From: Telmatactis stephensoni
Lineage: Eukaryota; Cnidaria; Anthozoa; Actiniaria; Isophelliidae
Length of the DNA: 64,000 nt
Assembly: GCA_029948255.1 (NCBI GenBank)
Contig: JALIZF010001826.1
Coordinates: forward strand, 124,001-188,000
Reading direction: 5' to 3'
This document shows positions 38,401 through 50,400 of the stretch, in pieces; the stretch's first letter is position 1; every line of letters begins with the position of its first letter. The translations under genes were made by a program, and so were the position numbers. The notes beneath the pieces were generated by a model. That model had not been told where the DNA came from. It saw nothing but the letters and a program-made list of their open reading frames with translations, and ran no database searches.

Positions 38401-41400
38401 CATGTATTTAAATTCTCTAAAAACTGGGATTGTATGGTGGAGTTTGTAACACAATAACCAAATACTGTTATGTACAAGTTTGACAATAAATATATTTTTG
38501 TAGGAGTTTATCTGACTTGGACAGGGACAGCCAACTAAACATTGATGAGTTTTCATTAGCAATGCACTTTGTTGAATATGCTAAACAAGGCCAGCCATTG
38601 CCGCTAACCACACCCCCTGAGCTCCTTACACCAGGACAAGCTAGACTACACTCAGACAGTGTTGGTTCATCTGATGGTAGAGAAAGGTCAGGCAGCACTG
38701 TCAGTGTTGATGGCAGGTCAAGGTCTGGCAGTCTAGCTGATGATAAAAGAAATATATGTAAGTAATTTTATTTATCCTATCTTTTGCTATAAGATCTAAA
38801 AAAGCTGACTCTGCTCTCTGGAGCATTTTACGATTCCCAATGAAAGTTGAATAAGAAAAGAGTGCCTACTTGTATTTCTTGAAAAAAGACTGAAATGTTG
38901 CAAAAACAAAGCAAATGAATTGGAGGAGGGAACAAAATAACTTAATGAATTGAAGGGTGTCCATGAACAAGGTTAAAAGTGACCTCTTCTCAGCTGGCAA
39001 ATACTGATATCACTGATACTATGTTGGGCTTGTTTGAGAAAATTTGAAAATATTGTCAGAGAATTTCATTAAGGAATTTTCATGAACATCAAGCTCCAAT
39101 TAACAGATTGTAAGTGGTTAAGTGAGCTTTTAAATTACAAATGTATGAATGTGCATCATTTACAATGTACATAATTTACAATGTACATACGTAGAGATCA
39201 AATTTTGAATTCTCCAGTAGAGTTAAAAGATATTAATGCATGTATGAAGAGAACTTAGAAATTGCCCAGAGACTGAAGGACATGTTCTTGCATGGACTAT
39301 TTCAATTAACACTATTATAAACTTTGTTGTAGTTACATTTGAAGATAAACGTAAAGAAAACTTTGAAAAAGGAAGACTAGAATTGGAACGTAGACGGCAG
39401 GGCCTACAGGAAAAGTTAAAACGAGAAAGAGATGAACGAGAAGCAAAAGAACGACAAGAAGAAGAAAGACGCCAAAGAGCTAAGCTTGAAGCTGAACAGA
39501 AAAGACAAGCAGAGATAGAAAAACAGCGCCAACAACAACTCGAAATGGAAAAAGAACAAGAAGCCTTGAGAAAGAAAATGATCCAACAAAGACTACAAGC
39601 ACAAATTGAGGCTGAAAGACAGCGGCAACTGGAATGGCAGAAAAGAAAAGAAGAAGAATTGTTGAATCAGAAGGGCTTAGAACAAGATATTGTTAACAAT
39701 TTAAAGACAAGGAAAAAGAATTTAGAGGATGAGTTAGCAGCTGTGGTGAGTCCTGTCTAATTGCTGGGCTGCATGTGATGTCATGGCAGCCATCTTGGAT
39801 GAACTTTAACAAAAGATTTCTTATTAGCATATATTGTTATTTCATCCAACATGGCTAGCACATCTTTGTCTTTTGATTTCCGAAGGAATGGATGAAACCA
39901 AGCAATATGTTCAGTTTGTGTCACTGATTCCAAGCACCTTTGTTTATGTTGTCAACATAACACATACTGAGCTGACATTGCCATCAGTTAGAATTTTATA
40001 TTTGATAACAAAACAGTCTAGGATAAGCTGATGAACTCCTAGCATGCAGGTACAATAGAAAATGTCCAGATGCAAAATTGTTGAAAACTGGTGCTAGCCA
40101 CCTTAAAATCCTTTCACTTTTTTTACATTGTTGTTGTTATAGTATACAATTGTATCTATGCTAGCATTGTTGTTGTTATTGTATAAGTATATAATTGTAT
40201 CTATGCTATTGTTTCATGCAGGTTGGCAAGAAAACAGCAGCACAGCAAAGCTATGATAAAGAGCAACAGTCTTGTTTAGAAGCACAAGCAAACTACAATA
40301 CTGTCCAAAAGAGTAGGGAAATGAGAGTAACAGATATTAGTAGAATACAGTGTGAAATTAAAGTAAGTACACTGTACTAGGGATTGTTACACTATTGTAC
40401 ATAGAAATGCTTGTTTTCAGTTATAATTGTCTTTATTTCAGGGTCTTGATTTTAGTTAAAGTGCATGCAAACATTTTTGATAATACCTGGACTCTGTGTT
40501 AAATCAATAAAAAATAGATAATATTGATATAATTGTAATGTCAAGTTTTTTAAACCCACCAGGGTTTGCATTAGGTTGATATTTTCAATAATTTAAAGTT
40601 ATTATTATTATTATAATTATATATATTTGAAAAATTAATAATGGTAATAGAACTGAGTGGAGTGCAATTTGGGCTGAAATCACAAGAGTGATTACAAAAT
40701 TGCACGACCGCGTAGCGGGAGTGCAATTTGTTAATCACAAGTGTGATTTCAGCCCAAAATTGCACGACACGAAGTTCTATTACCTATTAATCATATTCAT
40801 TTTGAAATCACAATAAAGATTCAAACTCTTTTATCAGGCTGCAGTTCCAAAATGACAAAATGACAAAATGACAAAATGATGCTATTAATGATTCAAAATA
40901 GTGCGATTAATGCTTAAATCGCACACTTTTTAACCAATCAGATTGCAGAATTTGTGAGTGATTTCAAAATGGATATGATTAATTGATAAATCGATATTGA
41001 TTGATAATAATCTCTTAATTGATATGGATTATATCAGTCAATCAATAAAAATTGCTATTCACATTTTCTGTCAATAAGATTAATCATTTATATTGATTGG
41101 TTCAAATTATATGGATTGTCATTTATACATGAATAATATTTATCACTGATTACTCCTAAAATATTGGCATAGCAATTTTTTTCAATTTGATTAATAGCAA
41201 TTAATATCAATTGATTATTGATTGAACACTCCCCAGGGGTATAACATAGTTGTTTTACTTAATGCTTGTCTTTATAATTATGTTGCAGGAATATCAACAA
41301 AGACTAGCAGCTTTGAGTAATGAAAGAGAAAGAGTTTCTTTAGAGCTCAATAGAACAGATACTAGCAAATTAGGTAAATTTCCATTTCTTTCCTTAATTG

Positions 41401-44400
41401 GAATCACAAATTATACACATTATGCATTGGTAGCAGCATGGTGAGAAAACTGCAAGTCTACTGTTTTCATACCTTTCCATTACCTGGCAATGATACATCA
41501 AAACACACTAAGCACTATTGTAATTATTGTGTTACATTGCTTAAAACTTGTGGCAAAACCTTGTCAAGTTACTGTAAAGCTTCTCAGAGATACCTGTATG
41601 TACATAAACGGTTTTTTCTGCTGGTCAAAATGTCACCTCTACAGTTCAGGGCATTATACATATGTACCTCAGACATTTGTAGCATCAAATTGTGTTGGCA
41701 TTTGTTAGAGCTTGTACTGTATAGAAAATATTCAATAACCTACTGTACATGTATCTATAGGTGCCCTTATGATGAGAGGCCATAAAACATTTTAGCACAT
41801 AATCCATTAATTTCTCACTTTCTGATTAGTTGAGTCCATACCCATGAGTAGTGTCATTGTTTTGATTTTCAGCATGTGCATGCACTTGAAGCCAGTTCAA
41901 CAAGAAATTGTATCTCCAATTTGTGTTAAAAACAAATTTACACTGGCATTTACAATGGTATTGATTCTTATTTACCAACATTTTACATTAACACATGGTC
42001 AAAATAAGTTAACTATCAATCCACTCAGCTACACCTCATGAGTCCATAACATTTTGACCATGTGTGACGTAACATACTGGTAAATATGAGTCCATACCAT
42101 GGAGAGTTGTTGTAAATTTGTATATTTTTCCACCCTGTTGTTATTACCAGCCAAAAGTCCATGCATGCAGTACTGTAAATGCTGTGTTTATTAGTCTACA
42201 TGTAGTTTATTAATTTGTTGAAAAATGTTGTTTATTGTAGCTGAAGCACATGGTAATGCCATGGCAAGTCTGCAGGACAGCAAAAGCTGCCATGAAAAGA
42301 AAACAAACAATGCAAAGCCATCTGGAAAAAGATTTAAATGAGAGACTGAAAGAACTTGATTCCTTGAATTCACAAGTGAAGGTAATATACAAAATGTATT
42401 TTAGCTGAATGGTTGGTTGTTGTTTGACAGTAAGGCAACAATAATTGTAAAAGACAGACAAAAGTTGCCTTTAACTGTGTTGGTGTGTGAGCTGCTAGGG
42501 TTACTTCTTCTAAGTGTTTTAACAATTGTATTTTTGGATAGGATGTACAAAATAGTATTCAACAAATCACAGAAGAAAATATGAGGTTGCAGCAAACAAC
42601 AGAATCCAAACAAAGAGAATATACTATGTGGAAACAGAAAAAGGATGAGGAAGAGAGAATCAAGAAAGAAAATGATGCTAAATTACGCCGTGAAGAAGAA
42701 GAAAACAGAAAACAGAAGGAGAGAGAACGTGAAGGTGCTTGCACATGTACATTTAAAATCATCTTGAAGAAATTCATGATATGCTGTAACTCAGCTCAAT
42801 GTATGACATCAGATTGTTACAGTAATAACTCTGGTTGTGGTTGTTTAAAGGTGGGTTAGCACTAATCCAAGGTTAAGTCTAAAGAAAACCTTTGACCTGA
42901 GCTAGTACTAGCCCATCATCAAATAACCACAATCTCAGACATAACTGTTAGGACTGATTTCAGCCTTTTAGGATCTTTTCTTTTTTGTTGCTTAGGATAC
43001 TTCCCACCCCTATCCATACAATGTTGTAATGGTTGTGAATGTACTTGCAAACTGAACAGCCACCATTTGGCTTCAACACTGAGAGGGGCAGAGGGGGATT
43101 GCATGACAAATTATTTGAAAACCTTGAATTCTTCCAGAAATGACATGAACTCATGTTAGAAAATGAAAAAGTCCTAACAAGTTTTGTCCAAGATTGCAGA
43201 CCCTGGCTTTCTGAACTCAATGTTGAGATTAGAAATTACGATAGTGTACTGAAGCTTTTTTATCATTTTGTGGATTTTCAGCTATGCGATTAGAACAAGA
43301 AAAGCAGAAAAAAGATCAGGAACTTAGACGGCGTATGCAGGAGGCACGAGAGGCAGAAGCCATACGTAAAGACCAACAGTTATTAACCAAAGATAAAATA
43401 GTTGTACAGCAACAACAGACATTAGTTAGTTCAGCAATAAAGAAACAAGAATCTAGTACTCTTAGTCAAGAGTGGATGACTAGTACACAGCAAGTTGTTA
43501 CTACTGACAGAAAAGAGAAAAAAGAAGGTACTGTAAAGTAGTATTTAATTAGTCATCAATCACTTTTAAGATACAAAAGCCAGAGTTTTGTTTTGTTAGG
43601 GAAATACCCTGATATCACAGATACTGTACATATTCTATTGACTCTGGATAAAGATTTCACTTCAAGTCTATCAGAGCGTGAGGTCTATATGGAAGGGATA
43701 AATACCGAGAAGCGAGGCTTTTAGCCATATACATGGATGTATATGGATAAAAGCCGAGCTTCGAGGTATTTATCTGCCTTATTATATGATTGAGGAGGTT
43801 TTCACACAAAAGCGATTCAAAAAGACAATCACTAATTAGATCATTGTTACCGAATTCCCAGAAGGAAACCTTAAATAATTGTTTTTCAATTCTATTCAGA
43901 GAAACACTAATGAACTTCATGATAACACACAAAAGATTTTTTTGTTGAGAAAATTCCATCAGTTAGCTCAGTAGTATAGTGGTTAAAAGCGGGTATTCTG
44001 GGTTTTCACCTACATCATCGAAAAATTTCCAAAGCCCTGAGTGAAATAAAAATAATATCACTCTAAAGAGCAAGTAAAACTATGTAATTTCGCGAATTTT
44101 CAAATTAAAATGAGTTTTTGTTGCGGAGATATTAACCATTGAAGTGCTCAATTTTTAGTAAGAAATGTATGGCACTACGCAGTTGGTGTCCCTCCACAGG
44201 TCATCAAAATAACAGCGGATCTCACATCCCCGAGTAGAATCAGAGCATATCCTCTTAAAGAGGAGGAAAAACTTTATAACTCCAGGCAAGTTTGAGTCCA
44301 AAAGATGTTGTGATGCAAAGATATCAACAGTTTTACAAAGCCAGTTATTACAAAGAAATGTATGGCGCCGCCATATTGGTGTCCCACTTTGGGACACCAA

Positions 44401-47400
44401 CATGGCGGACAGTAATTAAGAGCGACCGTCTATAAATAGCGACTTAGGTACCTTGAGGTCAAAAATGAAAACTTTTACCAAAAGATAGGTCCAGGTGAGT
44501 AGTCTTCGAAACAGAATGTTTTATTTCGGTTGCAGTCATATTTTAGGAAAAATCTGGGTTTTTTCGATCCCGTGGCTATTTGGCGGCTTTTTTGATGTTT
44601 CCGACTCTATACCAAAATACATGTTATTTTTCATTAAAATAGGAAACACATTCATTCATCGATATTGATCCTTAAAGCAGTCATACTAAAGAATACCCTG
44701 GTAACTTTTTTACTGTTTGATCTTCAAAATAGAAGAGTTGGTAGATTTTCGAATAACTTCATTTTGAGCAAAGTTTTTTGGTGTCGCAGAAATTGACCGA
44801 AATTAGTAGCGAATATCTTCAATGTTACATCGAATTTTTCAAAAAGGAGACAATTTAATGTTAGAGCAATGATTCTTCTCTAAGAAGATGCAAAAACATT
44901 TTGGGGCAATTCAAACTAGAAAGTTTTGTAAGTAGTTAAGTGACACAATGTCTGAGACAAAAATTCCCCTCATTTGCATATTGTTAAATCAACAACACGA
45001 CAAGATATTCCATTTAATATTTAGACGACATTGAACTATTGTCAATGTCTGTCAAACAAGACTCAGAAATAAAGTACCCAGTAATAAAGTATCAGAAACA
45101 CTACTGAAATGGGTCCATGGGAGAAGGAATCGCACAAACCACTCCAAAGAAGCTCAGCCGCAAATTTGCCGTTCAGTTGACCTCTGATTGTTTCGGAATG
45201 TCACACTCAGGTCTGTAGAACCGTAGAACTAAACGTTTCGCGGTTTTACAATCAGATATTTTAGTATACCAGGGTTCATTTTTGGAACAGTCTTCTGAGC
45301 AAGGAAACGAATACTTGAAAGAAGGCAAGGAAGAGGGTCATAAGTGGATTGCGTTACATGCATACCAACAGGAAGCCCAAATTAAGCTAAGGCTACAGGT
45401 GTTCGACTAGGTGTACAAACGGTTGATACTAGTACCATACTAATTTATTCTTACGTTATATTGACCCAGTCCGTCTTTGTCAATGCACAGGTGGGTACAT
45501 TAGAACTATTTTGATTTTCCAGATCTTTCTGGAAATGTCAAGTATTTTTACTAATAATTTGCAGTCAGATGTTTGCCAATGGCCTCGTGTAGCTTCTCGC
45601 TACATGTTGGAGGTTCATGCGGATCAAGTACTTCGAATTCAACTATTCTAGAATGTATATCCTTGGAAAAGTGTACAAAAGATATAAGAGCCCACTTGAG
45701 AACATGCAATGTAAGGGATCTCACCATAAAGACCGAAGCACAGTTACTGCTGGCAAGAGCAGGTAATTGAAAACATGGCTTCGTTTAGTTCATTATATAT
45801 GATGTATATTTATGACGCCAGTGCAATTATCTTACGGCGATCTCTTTTCTATATATTTGTGTTTGTCTTTTTTGTCTTCATACATTCATCCTTCGATTCC
45901 TGCACTTTCGTCTTTTTGGCGTTTACCACCGTGTGTATAATTATACGCACCAGCCAGACTAAAGTCTCGATTGGGATTTGGTAAATAGGCTTCCGGGAAG
46001 CCAGCAAAGTGTACAGACATTGTCATGATAAGAAACTCCGCCTCTGTCTGGATTTTTGGTAGCCTATTGACCAACTTTAGTGTGGCGGGACGCGCAGTTT
46101 TGCACACGGTGGTAAGGAAATTATAATTAATCAGTTAGAATTATTCTTGAGTTTCTTTATTTAGTTTAATTTATGATTTTTGCTATCCCCACTCTCTCAC
46201 TTTCTTCTTTCCTTCTTCCTTTAATTCATTTCTCTCTCTTTTTTTCCCTCGGCTTTCTTTAATTGTGCTATTCTACTTATCCCTGATCCTAGCTCTTTTT
46301 TTGTTCTCTTTCGACCCATTTCAATTCTTTCCTTTTGTCCGAATAGGTCCTTTTTTGAGCCACATGTGAATAACGCTAGCACTTTTGTGTTATTTAGGTT
46401 TATTTAACGTGCAAAATGAAGTACAAACGATGACAATCTGCCCACGGCATAGGGATGTGTTTGGCGTTCGATGGTCATGTAACAAAAGAAAGTGTGTCGT
46501 CCCTGTTGGGGTAGCTTCACACAAAAAACCTGTTAAAGGTGATCGTGGGATAACAGCTGCTCAATCTAAAGTAATGTTTGATTTGATAAACCACCTCATT
46601 CCTGTTGGATCACGTAAGTATTTCATATAACGTACTTAAGCTCAAATGTAAAAGTAACTAATAATAGTTTTACTGCAGATTCCATAATAATAATATTTGC
46701 TTACAAACATTTTTCCCATTTCAGCCATATGCAGAAGTTGCCGTGCTCAATTACAAGCGTTAAAAACACGTCCGAGTTTAGTTTCGGACACTTGTATTCA
46801 GCAGGATGATGCGTCACCACAAATTCTTCATCAAACCCCGAAGATGACCACTCTTTCCTTTAGGATTTCACCACCATCGCCTTCATCAAGTAGTTCTGAT
46901 GAAAGTGACGTACGTAACAGTGTATAAAAATTTATTAACCTTATAGAGTCCGAGGTCGTGTTTACACTTTAATCAACAATACCCATTTGGTATTCTACTA
47001 TATGACACGGGCTTTATATTTTTTACTATCTTTCAACTAATTTAAGGTGACTGACTACGTTGGCAAAAAGTAATTAAATATCGTTTAAACCACAATTTTC
47101 TAGAACGAAATTTAATGCTGATCCCAAAAACGAAAAGAAAAAAGGGGGGTCCCGCACTCGTTTCCGAAATAATTAGCATTGTATGAATGCCTATCTCCGA
47201 ATTTTTGATGCGAAAATCGCTCAACCGGAAGTGAATAGAAAATAAATTAAGAATTAGGGAAATAACATTTCTACAAAGGCTACAATTGCGTAAATATTAG
47301 CTAATGGAGTATTCTGCGAAATGGCATAAATACTTTTGATGTGAGAACAGCAAAATACCTTCATTCCTTGGCTTTTGTGCCGCGAGTACCAACCACAATT

Positions 47401-50400
47401 GTCCTCATGTCGAGCAAAATTTTATACAAAAATCAATTTTTTCATATGCTAGAATAATTAACTTTTTTTGCAAAATTGATATGATTGAGATTTTTAGGTG
47501 TTTTTTTAAATAAACGAAAAAAAAGTATAGGGTCCCGTGCAAAAATGAAGGGTTTTGTGCCTTTGAAGTTGTTAAAAGGGCTAAAAAATGCTAACCGGAA
47601 GTGCCGCCATTTTAAAAATGACGCGTAGCGCGAGCTTGATTCAAATTTGTGTTGACGAAAACAAGCGAGCGCTCACTCTTTTTTCCAAAAAGAAAATATT
47701 TTTACTTCATTCTCTAATGATTTTGAGTATTTAAATCCACAAGAATAAATTTGGAGCTGATTTTTGTACAAAAACTTAAGTTTTTCTATGATTTTTGCTG
47801 TTCGCTGAAATCTCCGCGCGCTATGACATTGCCTAAGACGTAATGCGCGAAATCATGCGCAGTGCCAACGTAGTCAGTCACCTTAAGGGGCATTTCGTTT
47901 GAGTTCACCCTGTAAATAGTAATATTATTATCAACTTGTTATCCTATTGTCGACATCCTTAATTTTCTTAATTTGCAGAAGATCACAGACATTCAACCTG
48001 AATTAAGTTATGAATTGAGCAGACTAACTGTGGTCGACGATGATCCTTCTGCTGTTTTCACATCAGAAGTGACTACTACTAGTACTGAACCAGAATCACG
48101 CCAAAAAGCGAGCCCTAAAACAGTGGCCAGTTGCAGAAGGGCCTTGAATCAGTTTTTAGACAGCTGCGGTGAAAAAACCTATGTACCTCCCCATGGTCAG
48201 CTTTTGAAACCTTTTCATGATCTGAAGCCAGAAAGGAAAATTACCTACGTGGAGCGCGCTAGCACAGCTATCACTGCTGTCCTGAATGTTATTGTCCCAG
48301 AGGATGGAGGCAGTTTATGGCATGCTGTTCAAACTTCAAAGCGTGTCGAAAAAGCACTGGGAGTGACAGACCACACACCAGCTGAGAAAAAGTACCTGGA
48401 AGTCCTTGCTGAGACTTACCACCACGCGACAACATGGGACACACGTAGGCAAATTCTCGCCATAATGGCCGATCTTGTTTCATTTCGAGAATTGCAGAGG
48501 TTTATTCCTGGTCTAACTGAATTTCGTTTCAAGGCAGCGAGGAGACACATACTTCAATACGGACGTGGAGTGGCCTTACCCGTTAAAAAGAGTCCGCGAA
48601 TGAGGGTTAGCGAAACGCAACTTGATCACTTCTTGACGTTCATTACTAGTTCCCTGATTGTACAGGATTTACCATTCGGACAGCGCAAACTGAAGTTGTC
48701 CACTGGAGAAGTCATAGAAGCTCCTAACGTTATTCGCAGTATAATACCTCAGCGAATAATAGATCAATACACAGCGTACTGTAAAGAAGAAGGCGTAACA
48801 CCCCTGAGTCATTCCACAATGTGGCGCATCCTGACAGTTTGCTCTGCGACAGTACGAAAATCATTACAAGGATTAGATTATCTGGCAGCCAAAGGGGCAA
48901 AGGCGTTCGACGATTTAGGAGAATTGGTAAAAAAGCTGGCAAACAACAAAGATCGAGGACGAGAGTGGTCAGCAGTCTGTCAGAGTGAGTTAAAGAAAGG
49001 GAAGCAATACATTAAGGGGGACTTTAAGGTAAAGGCTGTTAATGAGATCTATTTACCATGGGGTTATTGGTAGTAGATCGAATGATACTATTAATAGTGA
49101 TACAACAAAGGAAATGTAGGATCATTTATTCAAAAACCCGAAGTGCATCTATTCTATTCCCCCACAGCACGTTGTACGGCATTCAAAGTGGACTTATCTA
49201 AGACAAGTAAAAGAAGGAAACATGACATTGTCTGATGATATCTTTCATTACTTCATTTTCAGGCCCATATCAACGAAACATCTAATGTGGCAGATCATTG
49301 CTGTACACATGCACTAGGTGACCCTCTAGAGAAAGATCTCAGAACTAAATGCAGCCATGAACACGACTACACATGCTCATCGTGCGAATCTCTTTCTGCT
49401 GTTCTGCGCATCATCGAAGAAGCTTTACCAACTGGCACCATGAGTTGTAACACTGCTCAGGACGAGTGTGATGATATGATCTTCACATTCAAACAAGCAA
49501 AGTCATCCATAATCGCTTGGAAGGCCCACCAACTGCGGTCCATTCGACAAGACCAGTCCCGTTTGGATGTCCTGCACGACCTAAAGGAGAATGAAGTGTT
49601 GATAATGCAAGATTGGGCAATGAAGTTCTTGCCCCTCAGATACCGTGAAACCCAAGCCGACTGGTTCGGTAAAAGGGGCATCAGTTGGCATATCAGTGTA
49701 GCAGTGAAGAAAGGTAGTGACGGAAACCTCCAACATCAAGCTTTCCTACACATTGTTAAACACTGTTCCCAAGACACCAGTGTTGTTGTAAGTCTTCTAG
49801 AACACACCTTGCGTTGTTTGCACAATGAGCATCCTGAGATCAACACAGCTTATTTACGTCAAGACAACGCAGGTTGTTATCACAGTGCAGGAATGGTTAT
49901 GGCATGTCATCTGATGGAAGCCTCAACAGGAGTAAAGATAAGAAGAGTGGATTTTAGCGACCCACAGGGGGGCAAAGGGCCCTGTGACAGAAAAGCAGCA
50001 ACAATAAAAGCCCACGTCCGTCGCTTTGTCAACGAAGGAAATGATGTTTTAACTGGAGAAAATTTAAGAGATGCAGTGCTGTCTGACGGAGGAGTAAGAG
50101 GTGTGAGGGTCACAATGGTTGATGGCTCCAAAATTAAGCCTCTGCCACAAGTTAAATGGGAGGGCATAAGCTCCTTGAATAATTTTCTTTACACAGAAAC
50201 GTCTGTTACTGCTTGGAAAGCATACAAAATTGGTACGGGAAAGAAATTCCTTTGGTCCCAGCTCCAAGGTACACCATTTGAAGTAACGCACCTTTTTTAT
50301 GAATGTGTGACAGTCTGTGTTGATATGCCTTGCGCAACTCCACGTTTTGATTGAAAACTTTATATAAAGATGTATATTTGACCTGATTTAGAGTTAAATC

